Shown here: one piece after another, positions 42,366 through 54,540 of the stretch | Layout of the letters: every line of letters begins with the position of its first letter | Position numbering within the stretch: the first letter of the stretch is position 1 | Source of the DNA: Sphaerosporella brunnea | Taxonomy: Eukaryota; Ascomycota; Pezizomycetes; Pezizales; Pyronemataceae | Reading direction: 5' to 3' | NCBI GenBank assembly: GCA_008704415.1 | Contig: VXIS01000322.1 | Span: 1 to 54,725, forward strand | DNA: 54,725 nt | The notes under the pieces: model-generated | What the model was told of the DNA's origin: nothing | Database searches by the model: none | What the model saw: only the letters and a program-made list of their open reading frames with translations | Program-made: the position numbers and the translations under genes

Positions 42366-42378
42366 TCAGAATTTTAAG
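42274..42378 (+). promoter_or_regulatory. Self-primer pair of Gypsy1: transcript start and primer-binding site
   Basis: CTTAAAATTCT (42274-42284) in the LTR is the exact reverse complement of AGAATTTTAAG (42368-42378), which starts two bases behind the LTR. In Tf1/sushi retrotransposons the first 11 nt of the transcript fold back on the primer site to start reverse transcription; length and position here match that scheme. The transcript start is inferred. Confidence 0.7.
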
Positions 42379-42405
42379 AATTCCTGTCGCCTGGCATCCT
42401 CAATA

Positions 42406-43950
42406 ATGGCATCCATCACCATCGAGCCAACCCCCCAGGTTCCGCTCCTCGAGTGGAACCCCCAGCAGTATCCCGAGGCCGACAGCCGTCGCCTCATAGT
42501 TAGAAACCCCAGAGAAGTTGCCTCCCTCATCTTGGGAGTTGCAGCGAAAGATGTCCCGGAGTCTATCGATTCCGCGGCAAATATGGATCAGCTGTTCCAG
42601 CAGATCCAAGAGTTGGTCTTTGAGTTAGTCAAGGATCAGGTCCGTGGAGCGTACACTGTGCTCGCACGGATAGTCGAGCAGCAAGAGGCTACTCGTAGGC
42701 TCCATGAAATGGCAATTGCTGAGATGCAGCAACATGTCCAGCTCATGTACCAAGAGCTCAGTCGGTTAGCCGAGCAAGACGACTTGCAGGCTGATCAGAT
42801 GGACTGGGAACCAACCCCAGTCACCCTCTGGGACCTCAGCGGTCTCCTGGAGGAAGAAGCGGCCAAGAGTCACTGGACGCAGGCCGAATACCGAGAAGCT
42901 GCCTCCGTTCCCCCCATCCCACCGCAATCGTCGCAAGCCTCGCACGTACCCCTCAGGATTGTCCGCAAAGTTCCATCGCGGACAACTCCGCTGACGGACC
43001 CCGATTGGCTTATAAAGCCGAAAGCGAAAAAGGGAGTTGCTAAGCGAAGCAAGCGACCGGTAATCCACCAGACGCCAATACCCTCAGCACCCCCGACTCC
43101 TCGACAGTACATGATGAGAGGAGCTGCTGTCCGGCCAGGTGGAACACAAGGATTGGGAATATCAGGAGAGGTGGAAGGAGGAGATAGTCAGTCCAGGGGT
43201 ATGGAAAGCCCCGTTAGGAGGATTGAGAGTCCAGAGCCGGCTGGTGCAGGAGGCGCTGGTGGCTCTGGAGGTAGAAAAGGAGGAATCAGTGGAGGGCCAC
43301 CTCCACCAGGAGATTCCGATGACGATGATGACGACGATTCCGACCCCGAACCAGATCTCCAGCGACAGCCCGTACGCTGGAAGAAGTGGCACCGTCGCCA
43401 AATCATCAAGGAGCTTGGGGCCAATCCAAGGCCCCACATAGAGGCTGAGCAACAGCCAAGGTCGATTATGGTGCCCGAACCAAAGCCCTTCAAGGGCAAG
43501 GAACGAGACCTTAACCGGTTCCTATCGAGCCTGGACTCATACTTCAGGCTCAACCCGAGGTCTTACCCAGACGACCTCACCAAGATCCTCTTGGCAGGAT
43601 TGTTGATGGAAGAGGCGGCGTACGACTGGTTCGCCACCTACAAAATCAACATAGATCGAAAGGAGTCGATCCGTGTCAGAGGATTCTGGATCAATGACCC
43701 CAGCTTCGCCACCTGGGAGAGATTTGAGGCTAGCCTTAGGGCCTCGTTCGGCGGCCGTGTCAATCGTGACAAGGCAGTACAGGAATGGCAGAAGTTGCGG
43801 CAGACAGCCGGCATTGATGCCTTCCTGGATGAGGTAACCAGATTGATGTGGATCACTGGTTACGTAGGGGACATGGTCAAGGATAAGCTCAAGGAGGGGC
43901 TGTCCGAAGAACTGTCCAAGGATTGGGCTAAGGTTCAGCCTAAGCCCTAA
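42406..43950 (+). CDS. Gypsy1 Gag, capsid part
   Basis: This frame of 514 codons starts at the first ATG of an open frame that begins upstream. The N-terminal region is coiled-coil-like (QQIQELVFELVKDQ). An acidic, glycine-rich middle contains DDDDDDDSDPEP-like sequence. Residues about 370-500 show the retrotransposon Gag/capsid region (LMEEAAYDWF, FATWERFEASLRASFGGRVN, DAFLDEVTRLMW). The frame ends at a TAA in AAGCCCTAACG. One base less there would continue into the zinc-knuckle frame, so the natural Gag is probably about 680 residues and this end is a frameshift product. Confidence 0.8.
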   Translation: MASITIEPTPQVPLLEWNPQQYPEADSRRLIVRNPREVASLILGVAAKDVPESIDSAANMDQLFQQIQELVFELVKDQVRGAYTVLARIVEQQEATRRLHEMAIAEMQQHVQLMYQELSRLAEQDDLQADQMDWEPTPVTLWDLSGLLEEEAAKSHWTQAEYREAASVPPIPPQSSQASHVPLRIVRKVPSRTTPLTDPDWLIKPKAKKGVAKRSKRPVIHQTPIPSAPPTPRQYMMRGAAVRPGGTQGLGISGEVEGGDSQSRGMESPVRRIESPEPAGAGGAGGSGGRKGGISGGPPPPGDSDDDDDDDSDPEPDLQRQPVRWKKWHRRQIIKELGANPRPHIEAEQQPRSIMVPEPKPFKGKERDLNRFLSSLDSYFRLNPRSYPDDLTKILLAGLLMEEAAYDWFATYKINIDRKESIRVRGFWINDPSFATWERFEASLRASFGGRVNRDKAVQEWQKLRQTAGIDAFLDEVTRLMWITGYVGDMVKDKLKEGLSEELSKDWAKVQPKP

Positions 43951-44452
43951 CGATGTGAGTGCCCAGATGGCCATGCTGCGAGACATGGGCCATGTCCTTG
44001 AAGATTGGGAACGGCACCACAAGAAGTCCACCAGTCAAGGTGGCAAGAGCAATGGGAAGGAGAAGGGACAGGGTTCAAAGCCCAACCCGGCTTCCAAACC
44101 CACAGACAAGGCTTCGTCCAGCAAGGACAAGCCAAAGAAAGACAGCACCTGGAAGGATAAGACTGTCGAGCTTAAGGGCATCAGCAAGGATGTCCTCGAT
44201 CAGCGAGCTAAGGACAAGCTCTGCTTGAAGTGTGGCAAGAAGAACCACTCCTGGTTCGAATGCTTCACTAAGGAGCCAGTCACCCAGAAGGTGGCTAGCT
44301 CGAAGAAGAGAAAGGCTGAGGACTCAGACGAGAAGTCTGAGAAGAAGGCTAAGGTTGCTAGCACGCAGCCTCAGGCCCCTACAGCTGCGTCGGGTAGGAT
44401 CCTGGAGATCCCCGAAGGAGAAGACTCAGATCTGGATATCTGGGCTTTGTAG
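43951..44452 (+). pseudogene. Gypsy1 Gag, nucleocapsid part in +1 frame
   Basis: It reads NDVSAQMAMLRDMGHVLEDW, a lysine/serine-rich stretch and the zinc knuckle CLKCGKKNHSWFEC (CX2CX4HX4C), which packages element RNA. The tail is basic then acidic. It has no start of its own and joins the capsid frame only if one inserted base near 43945-43948 is removed. The next 200 bases to the ATG at 44654 hold no clear coding sequence. Confidence 0.8.
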
Positions 44453-44653
44453 TTAGGATTTCATAGTTGAAATTAAATAGTCGTTCTTAAGGAAAAGGCT
44501 CTCTGAGGATGGGTTTAGTACCCGAAATATGCTGGCATATAAGAGTCAGCAGAGTGCATACAGACAAAAAGACATACCAGTATCCCACAGAGACGTAGTT
44601 CAGCAAGACGTTGCGCTTGCTTAGGTGTCGAAAGGCCTAAGACGTACTGAACC

Positions 44654-47600
44654 ATGAACCCCCTTAAGAGAAAGACGGTAGTGGCAGAAAGGCAATTGCC
44701 TAAGAAGCCTAGAGTGGATCCTCCAAGACACGGGAAGAGAATGTTCCTAGGTGGCAGACATTTGGTGGACCACAGAGTATGGCAAGTCTCGTAGTTGCAA
44801 AGGAAGGATTCTTGATTGACTCAGGATGTTCTGGGCCCATCTTGAATAAAGACTTTGTGTTCGAGCATAAGTTGCCATGGATAAAAAGAGACACTCCCAT
44901 CCAAGTGACCGGGGCAGATGGGACCCCATTAGCAGAGACTGGTGCCCGCTATACCAACCTCTTATGTATGAGGATTGGGGAGCACCAAGAAGAAATGACT
45001 TGGGAGATAGGTCAGCTGGAGACAGAGGTCTCGGGCTATATACCCATCTCCTGGTTAGAACAGCACAACCCGGACATAGACTGGCAGACCGGGACGATGC
45101 AGTGGCGCAGTGAGTACTGCCGTCAGCATTGCCTCCCAGTGTCAGTAAGGCAAGCTGTGAAGAACTTTGTTAAGTTACTTCAAGAGGGCAAGCCTTGGGT
45201 TGTGGATAGTATAGAGTGGCACGATGAGGAAGGAGGTGACATCGCGGAGAGGACTGCCAGAGCAGTACCGCGAATGGGCCTCAGTGTTCAGCGAAGAGGA
45301 AATCAACCGCCTTCCCTGACCACTACCTCATACGACCATGAGATTAGACTGATAGAAGGGGCAGTGCCTCCCTATGGGCCCATATACCCTCTGTCAGAAA
45401 AAGAGTTGGAGGTGTTAAGAGAATACCTCCGCAAGGAACTTGCGTCAGGCAAGATCCGACAGTCCAAGTCAGCAGCTGCGGCCCCTATCATCTTCGTCCC
45501 TAAGCCTGATGGAAGTCTTCGCTTAGTGCGTTGACTATCGAGGGTTAAACAAGGTGACAGTCAAGGACCGCACCCCGCTCCCACTAATGTCAGAACTTCG
45601 TGAGCGATTGGGAAAGGCTAAGATATTCACTAAGCTGGACCTAAAGAATGGGTATAACCTCATTCGAATCGCGGAAGGAGACGAGTGGAAGACAGCGTTT
45701 AGGACACGCTATGGGCTGTTTGAGTACTTGGTCATGCCGTTTGGGCTGTGCAATGCGCCAGCTACCTTTCAGGCCATGATCAATACAGTTCTTCGAGAAC
45801 TGTTAGATGAAGGAGTAGTCGTCTATATCGATGACATACTCATCTACTCCGAGACAGAAGAGAGACATATAGAGCTTGTGAAGAAAGTTCTAGAGAAGTT
45901 GAAGCAGACAAGGTTGTGTGCTTCAATAAAGAAGAGTTGTTTCCACGTCTCGGAAGTAGAATACCTAGGATACCAGATATCCTCAGAGGGGATTTCAATG
46001 TCCCCAAGTAAGGTTAAGACCATCCAAGAGTGGGTGGCACCTCAGAAGGTGAAGGACGTGCAAGCCTTTATAGGGTTCGCGAACTTCTACAGGAGATTCA
46101 TTAGTGGATTCTCCAAGATAGTTGCGCCACTGACGGAGTTGACCAAGAAGGGTGTAGCCTTCGAGTGGTCCTCCAAGTGTCAGCAGGCGTTTGAGGAGCT
46201 CAAGAAGAAATTCATTGAGGCTCCGATCTTAGTCCACTTTCATCCTGAAAGACAGACAATCGTGGAGACGGATGCCTAGCGATTTCGCGCTTGCCGCTAT
46301 CCTCTCCCAGATACAGGATGATGTCCGATTACACCCAGTAGCCTTTCACTCCCGAAAGTTCAAGCCTGCCGAAATCAACTATGACATTCATGACAAGAGA
46401 ATGCTAGCCATTGTGGTAGCATTTCAAGAATGGGAACATATGTTGAAGTCAGTGGCTGGAGAGATCACGGTGTATACGGATCACAAGAACTTGGAGTACT
46501 TTGCGTCGACAAAGGTGTTGACAAGACGTCAAGCCCGTTGGGCAGAACACCTAGCAGAGTTTAACTTCAAAGTAGTATATCGGCCTGGAGATAAGAAATA
46601 CGAAGGCTGATGTGTTATCGAGGCGTTGGGACTACGCCCCAGAGGAGGGGAGTAAAGCTCCCGAGATGAGCTTCTTCAAGCCTGGACAACTCGTTATGAG
46701 CTCTGCCAAGCTTGCTGGATCCAGAGAGGTTCAGTTGCCGGAGCCATTCTTGGAGGCGTTGCGCAGAGCAGCAGCCGTAGACCAAGACTGGTTGAAGACA
46801 AGAGAAGCAGTAGAGAAGCAGGATCCGAATGTAGCAGAGGAGTTTGAGGTTAAAGAGGGACTTCTGTTCTACGAGAATAGATGGGTAATCCCTAATGACC
46901 CACAGCTCAGGCTACGGATCTTGCAAGAGAATCATGACTCCAAGGCAGCAGGCCACTTTGGACAGTTCAAGACCGCAGAAAGGATGAAGCAGAACTTCTT
47001 CTGGTCTAGGATGGACGAGGACGTACGAGATTATGTTAGAAGCTGTGACACTTGTCAGAGAGATAAGACCAGCAGGCATAAGAAGTATGGGCTGTTACAG
47101 CCCTTAGAGATTCCGTACCGTCCGTGGAAGTCCATCTCGATGGACTTCATAGTGGCATTGCCAGAGTCAGACGGCTACACCCAGGTGTGGGTAATAGTAG
47201 ACCGTCTTACCAAGATGGCGCACTTCATTCCGTTGAAGACGAATGAAGAGACCCCAGTGCAGGAGTTAGCTAAGCTCTTCGCAAAGGAGATTTGGAGGCT
47301 CCATGGCCTACCCTCAGAGATTGTGTCCGATAGGGATGCGAAGTTCACGTCGCACTTCTGGAAGGAGTTGATGGAACATCTGGACGTCAAGTTGTCTATG
47401 TCCACAGCTTTCCATCCACAGACCGATGGGCAAACTGAGAGAGTCAACTCCGTGTTGGAGCAGTATGTCAGACACTACTGTTCTTTCCAACAGGACGACT
47501 GGGTAGACCTGTTGCCGATGGCAGAATTTGCCTATAATACGGCAGTCTCCGAGACTACCAAGATGTCTCCGTTTCAGGCGAACTATATGTTCCAGCCAGA

Positions 47601-48193
47601 AACACAGTGGATCAAGCCAGCCGAAGGGCAGGAGTGGTCCAACCCAGCAAGCGAGCTGTTGCTCACACGCTGGAAGGGAATCTTGGAGTTCCTGAAAGAG
47701 AACATCTATCAAGCACAGACACGGATGGCAAAGTGGCATGACGCGAAAGCGCAAAGCCAGCCTTCGTTCAAAGTGGGAGATAAGGTGATGATAGACGCTC
47801 GCAACATACGGACAAAGAGGCCCTCAAAGAAGCTTGATCACAAGAAGATCGGGCCGTTCCCAATCATAAAGTTGATAGGGAAACGAGCGGTGAAGGTCCA
47901 GTTGCCTCCGGCTATGGAGATGCATCCAGTCTATCATGTGTCCTTGGTAGGAGCCATACAGGGAGTCAAAGCTTCCTGGAAGACACCAAAGTCCACCTCC
48001 TCCCGAAGAGATAGATGGAGAGCAGTACTGGGTGGTCGACAAGATCGCCAAAAGCAGGCTCAACCGACAGAAAAAGAGGGTTGAGTACTTGGTATTCTGG
48101 AAAGGCTATCCTCCAGAGGAAGCCACGTGGGAGCCATGGGAGCACTTGGAAGGTGACGAAACCGTCAGCCGTATGCTCAAGGGAGTTCCATGA
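44654..48193 (+). pseudogene. Gypsy1 Pol: protease, reverse transcriptase, RNase H, integrase, chromodomain (four frameshifts)
   Basis: Protease active site FLIDSGCSGP (DSG near 44818). Reverse transcriptase from VPPYGPIYPLSEKELEVL to YIDDILIYS (YIDD 45824-45835). RNase H ETDA then FALAAIL. Integrase with the zinc-binding HDSKAAGHFG and CDTCQRD, and catalytic D (47143), D (47329) and E (47437). Chromodomain YWVVDKIAKSRLNRQ, FWKGYPPEEATWEPWEHLEG, ending at the TGA at 48191. The frame moves by +1 at about 45528, 46276, 46598 and 47950, each time fixable by removing one base. The first part may start at ATG 44654 or 44779; the link between these is unclear. Confidence 0.9.
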
Positions 48194-48314
48194 AAGATAT
48201 CCCCGACAGGCGAGGGATAGTAGAATGAAATGAAGGATTTCCTTAGTTACCTTTCCTTACACCAAAAGATTAATAGTTAGTATCTCGGGACGAGATTAGT
48301 TAGGAGGGGAGTAA

Positions 48315-49134
48315 TGTCACGGGTATGGTCACGTGACATGTGCTCTTAGTAGTCAGCTAGGGAATAGAATAGAGTCTGCATAGTGATCACTTCAAGGGCA
48401 CGTGATAGCCGGGTGGCTCCGGATCACAGTAGTTAGCTTGAATGACACTATGGAAGAACTCGGAGATCGGGTGCCTCAGATAGGACGCTATCTGAGAAGA
48501 GAACCCGATTCGGAGATGACAATAGTATAGGCTATTGTTAGAGCTCTTCCGAGATATCTTCGTTGACCTACCTGTTCCGGGAACTAGCATGACGATCGGA
48601 GGGGTCAGGAGTGATCAACCGGAAGGCGTTGAGCCGACAACGGGAAGGATCGCTCGGCCTAGAACCTCCATAGTAAGTATGGTTGTCGCGTAAGGCATGC
48701 GATGCAGAAGATCGGGAGATGGAGCCAATAGGGCTGAGCATCTTCCTGCAACACGAGAATACAACGCTTACGGAGCGGGGTATCCGGGTGCGACCCATGT
48801 CTATGACTCATGATTTGGAATCAAAGAGTGAGTCATAGGAAGGTGGGGCGATCTCTGTGCGCGCCTTGACGCCCGCAGTCGTAGAGACTGTCGGAAAGCC
48901 AGCAAGGAGTAAAGGCTGAGAATTACTCAGGGAGACGGTAGTCTCTGGAGCGGCGTTCTACTATAAGTAGGATTGCTTCCGCCGAGAGAACCCCTTTATC
49001 TTCAGCAACAAGAACCATTAGTGTCCACCCGACAGAATAGCCCTTAAAATTCTATTGTTTAGGATTTTGCAAGTCATTTTCCCAAAGTCACGGGTTCAAT
49101 TCCACGCCTCTCTGGTAGACAGAGCCGCGTTACA
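48315..49134 (+). repeat. 3' LTR of Gypsy1
   Basis: 820 bp, identical to the 5' LTR except for A at 48806 and 48840. The last 60 bp include GGGTTCAATTCC, which resembles a tRNA T arm, but no full tRNA can be formed. Confidence 0.95.
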
Positions 49135-51510
49135 TTGACATATGCTCGGAGGTACTGCTCCATTACCGCATTGATCCGTTCAGTCTGTCCGTCCGTTTGG
49201 GGGTGGAAGGCTGTCGAGAGCCGACGCTCTATACCCAGTCTGACACAGATGCGTTCCCAGAAGTCCGATGCGAACTGCGGTCCACGGTCGGAGATGATCG
49301 TAAGCGGTAGGCCGTGGAGACGGAATACGTGTTGGATAAAGAGATCAGCCAGTCCGGCCGCATCGACATTGGTCCGGCAAGGAATCAGGTGACGTTCCTT
49401 CGTAAGGCGGTCGACCACAACCCAAATAGCATCGCAGCCTTGTGACCACGGGAGCCCAGTGACGAAGTCCATTGAGATGTCCTGCCAAGGACGTTCCGGG
49501 ATAGGAAGGGGTCGTAAGATGCCGTAAGGAGCGTGACGACCGGTCCGAGAGCGTTGGCAGACATGGCAGTTGCGGACATACCGTTCCACGTCCTGCCGCA
49601 TCTTTGGCCAATGGTAGGTACGACAAAGCAGCTCCAAGGTTTTGGATCTTCCTGGGTGGCCAGCGACGGGGGCATCGTGGTGTTGTTGCATCAGGTGCAG
49701 CCGGAGGGGCTCGTATTCGGGCACGTAAAGCTTACCTCTATAGGTGAGACGATCTCTTTCTTGGGCGCATTCTGCCAACGTGATCCGGCGGCTATGGCGG
49801 ACTCCGTCTTGCAACATCCGGAGGACCTGAGACGGAAACGGGTCCGCATCGTAAGCTTCTTGAAACAGGCGGGCAAGTGTCACTGCTTCGTCTCCTAGGG
49901 GTAGTGGAGGCTGTGCCGGCGGGCCATCGGCCAGGAGGTGGACGATCTGGTGGGGCTTTATGACGACGGAAAAATTTTCAGTCGTGCGCTCATCCCCCTC
50001 CTTAGGCAGATCTCCTGATCTGCGAGTTAGTGAGTCCGGCTTCCCACCGGACTTCCCAGGACGGTAGACGATCTTGAAGTTGAACTGCGATAGGAACTGA
50101 GACCAACGGGCTTGACGTCGATTCAGGAGCTTGGTGGTCGTAAAATACTCCAAGTTCTTGTGATCGGTGAGCACCTGGACTGGATTCTCCACGGATTGGA
50201 GTTCCGGTCGCCATTCCTCAAAAGCCCGGACGATAGCCATCAACTCCTTGTCGTAGATCTCGTAGTTGCATTCTGCAGGGGAATGCTTCTTAGAGAAGTA
50301 CGCAACAGGGTGGAGGACGCCGTCGTCGTCGTATTGTGATAGGATGCCAGCGGAGACGTAGTCTGAGGCGTCGGTCTCAACGACGACGTCGCGGTCGTGG
50401 TCAAAGCGGCGAAGGACTGGAGCGGTGGTGAAGCACGTCTTCAGGCTGTCGAAGGCTTCCTGTTCGGTTTTGGTCCATTGAAATGGCACGTCCTTCTGAG
50501 TCAGACGGGTGAGTGGCCGCACTACCTGTGAGTAGGAGCGTATGAATCGACGGTAAAAGTTGGCAAATCCAAGGAAGGCTCTGACGTCCTTCAGCTTCTC
50601 CGGGGTTGGCCAAGCTCTCACTGCTTCGACCTTGTCTGGGTCCATCCGTATGCCGTCGATGCCGATAATCAGTCCTAGATACTTGACCTCTCGTTGGTGA
50701 AACTCGCATTTCTCCGGTTTGAGGTGCAGCCCGGCTTCCGAAAGCCGACGAAGGACCTGTCGCAGGTGGTCTTGATGCTCTTCCAGGGTATCCGAGTAGA
50801 TCAAGATGTCATCCAAGTAGGCAGAGGCGAAGCGGTCCAAGAACGGTGAGAGGGTATCATTGATAAAGCGTTGGAAGTCAGCAGGGGCGTTGGTAAGACC
50901 GAATGGCATCACCAGGGATTCGAATAGTCCATATCGGGTTCTAAATGCAGTTTTCCACTCTTCACCCTCTGCCATTCGGATTAGGTTGTAAGCTCCGCGG
51001 ACGTCCAACTTGCTAAACCAGCGAGCCTTGGAGAGCCTCATCAGTGTCTCTCGTACCAACGGGAGCGGATACCTGTTCTTGATCGTTCCTTCGTTGAGAC
51101 CTCGGTAGTCAACCACCAGGCGTAAGGATCCATCCCCCTTCTTGACGAAGAGGATTGGGGCACTGGCGGGTAAGGAGGAGGCCCTGATGAATCCTTTCGA
51201 TAGATTTTCCTCCAACCAGGCCTTTAGGGCTTCCAGCTCGGGGCGAGACAGCGAGTATAGGGGGCCAAAGGGGGGTTCAAACCCCTCCTTGAATGGTATC
51301 TTGTAGTCGTAGGGCCGGTGGGGGGGTAGGTGATTGGCTACCGCTTTCGAAAAGAGGGGTAGAAACTCATGGTACTGCGGAGGGACCAGTGACTTTAGAT
51401 CCCCCTCGTCGATCACCTTACGCTCCAACGCCTTGTTGATTTCATACAGCGACAGGGAGAAAAGCTGGAGCTGGCCGTATCGCTGTTTCTTGTTTTTGAC
51501 CAGACGTTGG
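49135..51510 (-). pseudogene. Gypsy2 pol, middle part: reverse transcriptase, RNase H, integrase
   Basis: On the minus strand, from right to left: YGQLQLFSLSLYEI, reverse transcriptase with FVKKGDGSLRLVVDYRGLNE and YLDDILIYSDT (YLDD at 50809-50820), RNase H (VETDASDYVSAGILSQ), the integrase zinc-binding region (HHDAPVAGHPG, CHVCQRS) and its core (SMDFVTGLP, SDRGPQF, QTERINAVMEQYL). The frame is intact throughout, about 790 codons. It stops only because Gypsy1 lies behind AYVN and hAT2 before QRLVKN. The remaining 3' part is at 40805-41545. Confidence 0.9.
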
Positions 51511-51714
51511 TAGTGTTGCACACGAGCCGGCTCGACACGAGCCCAACGCTGGCTCGAGCCGGATCGCAGCTTTTTTGAGCTCGGCTCGCGAGCCCGAGCC
51601 GAATGGAAAAAGCTCGAGCCCGGCTCGAGCCTGTCGCATAAAATGACGCTGGTGAGGGGGTGCACAATTATGAACGCGGTAAATTCTGATATTTTCTATG
51701 TTTCTCTGGTCAGA

Positions 51715-54302
51715 TCACTCCGATAGATCAGTCAAATCAGAGCCCGAGTCTAGTACTGCTTCCGCGGCCGAGTCTGCACCCTCTTCCTGATCATGATCGC
51801 TGTTTTCTACGTCCTCATGCTGTGAATCACTTCCGGCAAGCGGCGTCTCCACATCCTCGCCATAGCCCCACTTTTCCCATGGCTGAACATTCGTCTGCTT
51901 CATCCAATGCTTAAGTAATAAGAGCGTGCTGCTGGAGTCCTCCAGGAGGCGATTTCTCTTCTTTGTGATAATGTCACCCGCCCTAAAAGGAAGCGGTCAG
52001 AAATGAAAGCGAAGCCGGTAGTTATTAATACTAGTATGTCACTTACACGGAGAATAGCTGTTCACAGGGAACACTGGAGGCGCAGATGGCGAGATAATCC
52101 CTAGCCATTCGAGCGATGGTGGGAAACCTGGTCTCGTTGAGGTTCCACCAGTGGAGAGGGTTGGTACTCAGGTCCGCCGGTAATTCACACAAATAGCGTG
52201 CGGTTTCTGTTGTTGCCATCGACCCTTGGGGGTCGTTTCCAACCTGTGATCTGTGTGCTAAATTTCCAAACAATTCAGCCAGGTCTCCCCCGACCGGAAC
52301 GCTTCCTAGGTGAGCTGTTTGAACAGTGGAAGCTGGATACGCGCGGTATTGCTCCTCTAATATTGCTTCAAAGCGTGCGCGGGTGACTCCAACTGATGCA
52401 GCAGACCAGCCAAGGGTCCAAAACCCGTGGATTTTGAAACGGGGATCTAGAATCATGGCGAGCTTTTGACTGGTAAAGTTGTTCGTATCTTCCATATATT
52501 TCTTTCGGTGTGTTAAGCCTGCAAGGCCCGCGGGAATCACCGGCGATGTAGGACATAGACCGCGCTGCATGTCTACGAAAGACTCAATCTTTCCTATCAG
52601 AAGTGCGAAATATGGTAGCTGAAACGACAACGTTGGATACAAGCTGCCACTGAGGCGTTCTGTAGCCGCAACAAAGGGTGCAAGAACGTCACGCAGCTTT
52701 TCCAGAGACAGCCATTCATCCGACATCAAACGAAATGGCTGAAGGCGTTTCTCCAAGCTGAAAAGCGGTTTCAGCGCAGGCTTCAGATGCAGCGCACGTT
52801 CTATCAAGGCATGTGTAGAATTCCATCTGGTTTTAACGTCTTTATTAGGGTGGAGGAACTTAATCTTCTTGACGTTGCATTGCGCTTCGAGCGCTTCCAG
52901 GAGTAGATGTAAGGATCGCACCTTGGTAAAAGCTTGGCGGATTAGAGCAAGAATCTCGCCTGGCGAACGAGCAGTACTGGAACGCATCCGAGTAGGTCTT
53001 GCGTCGGCTTCGATTTCAATTATATCATGTTCCGGTGCTTCAGCATTCAGATTACGCAGGATCGTCTGCACCGCAAGGTTGATAACGTGTGCCATGCACC
53101 GTACCTGCGTATCCGTTCGGCTGATTTCAGGCTGAAGCTTTTCTAAGCATTTGAAGAATTTGTCGTTGACCGAAGCATTATCCGCAGTAATCGCCCTTAG
53201 GGAATGCTCGATATCCCACTCCTGCAGGGTACCGTATTCGACAGTGGCTAGATTTTCACCTGTATGAGAACCCCTCAAACGTATGAAGGCAAGTGCCTCA
53301 TTGTGAACTTCCCAGTTTCCATCAATCCAGTGGCCGGTCACTCCAAGGTACGGAATTTGATTTCCTGAGGTCCATGCATCCATCGTGAGGCTTAACCGCT
53401 GTTTCTGTTCCGTGACATGTATGGCGATAGCGTTCTTTAAATTTTGCTGTAATTTTTCTTTGATTTCCACAGCATCTCGCCGCACTGTCTGTCGGGAAAC
53501 TAGCGGAACACTTCCATTGAGGTACGACACCAAGCGGTGAAACGATTTATATTCCACAATTCGGAAAGCTGAGCTAGATTCCACGATGAACTCGGCAAGA
53601 AGCTGACGATAGATGTTTGAGTCAAACCTCTCACCTCCCGATCTCGCTAGATTGGCTTTGGCGGCCTTTGTCCAAGGTGTACCAGTAAAGGTACTAGGTG
53701 TTTCTAAGGAAAGCCGTGTTCGAAGCACTTGAATCATTTTTCTCTCCGAAGCTTCATTGAACGGGATACCCGGGTGCTTAGTTTCAATATGTCGCTGAAA
53801 CGCACTGGTAGTAGTATATGAAGAGTCGTACGGGCCCCATCTCTTGTGGCAATGGCAGCAGCGGACTAGTTCGCGAGGCTTGGTTGGCTTGTTGCTAGCT
53901 ATCGCTCTCCGGGGGCGTTTTCGTTTGTGCTTGCCGGATGATGGTGGCTGACAGTCTGAGTCCATGTCTCCTTCGTTCCCGGAGTCTTCTAAACTTGTTG
54001 CCTCAGACTCAAGCACCCTCCCGGTCTCTTGCTCACGAATTATGATCTTGCGCTTGTATAAGAACGCGGTGTAAGGTGATGTCTTCTGTCCGCTGAGGGT
54101 GCGGTCTCCGGCAGCAACATGGAGAGTATCTGCAACTCCGGCATTAGTATCAATCCCACGTCCAGCAGGATTTATGCTCACCCCAATTCCCAGCTAGCTT
54201 CTTGTAAAAAGCGCGCATAGCATCGTCCTCATCACGAGCGCTTGATGTTGTCAACTGCGATGCTGCCTCGGCAGCGGTGCTCGATCTGGGAAGTGTAGAC
54301 AT
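51715..54302 (-). CDS. hAT transposase (hAT2), three exons
   Basis: Exons are 54302-54182, 54129-52047 and 51982-51715, with introns of 52 nt (GTGAGC...TACTAAT...GCAG) and 64 nt (GTAAGT...CTGAC...TTTTAG). Splicing gives 823 residues without a stop. Domains: a basic patch (KHKRKRPRRA), a BED-type zinc finger at residues about 131-159 (CCHCHKRWGP...QRHIETKH), an RNase H-like core with TMDAWTSGNQIPYLGVTGHW and ITADNASVND, and a C-terminal hAT dimerisation region (LHWWNLNETRFPTIARMARD, LFSV, then AGDIITKKRN). An acidic tail ends SGSDLTDLSE. It cuts and pastes the element by a DDE mechanism. The start is the first ATG before the exon that matches hAT1 exon 1. Confidence 0.9.
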
Positions 54303-54540
54303 GACTTGTCGCTCGTCAGATGCAGTGGATACGACGGTGAGGGAGGGAGTCGGAGCTGTACTCGGCGCGGAGCGGATGACGGAGGGAGATGGAGCCGGGC
54401 GGATGGTGTGTGGGAGGGTGCTGTGCGGGCGTCGGGGGGGGTTGGGTTGACTTGGGGTTGGGACGGGGACCTGAGGGATAGGTCGATCATAGTGATCACT
54501 GCACCCAGCCTGAGAGGCGGCGTTTCAAAATTCTATCACA

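Larger units (their letters stand above)
41546..49134 (+). mobile_element. Gypsy1, full-length chromovirus retrotransposon
   Basis: This 7589-bp element has two 820-bp LTRs, TGTCACGG...GTTACA. It is flanked by TTGAC at 41541-41545 and 49135-49139 (5-bp target duplication) and inserted in the integrase region of Gypsy2. The order is LTR, primer site, gag, zinc knuckle, protease, reverse transcriptase, RNase H, integrase, chromodomain, purine tract (AGGAGGGGAG near 48302), LTR. The two LTRs differ at only two bases, so the insertion is very recent. Even so, the coding part has five single-base frame breaks. Confidence 0.95.

Noticed and set aside
43940..43960. Programmed +1 frameshift in Gypsy1 Gag
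   Set aside because: No slippery site or stimulatory structure is evident, and four further +1 shifts inside enzyme domains cannot all be programmed. Sequence error or mutation is more likely.
49070..49134. tRNA gene in the Gypsy1 LTR end (GGGTTCAATTCC)
   Set aside because: Only a T-arm-like 3' part is present. The T stem has mismatches and no D arm or acceptor stem can be formed.
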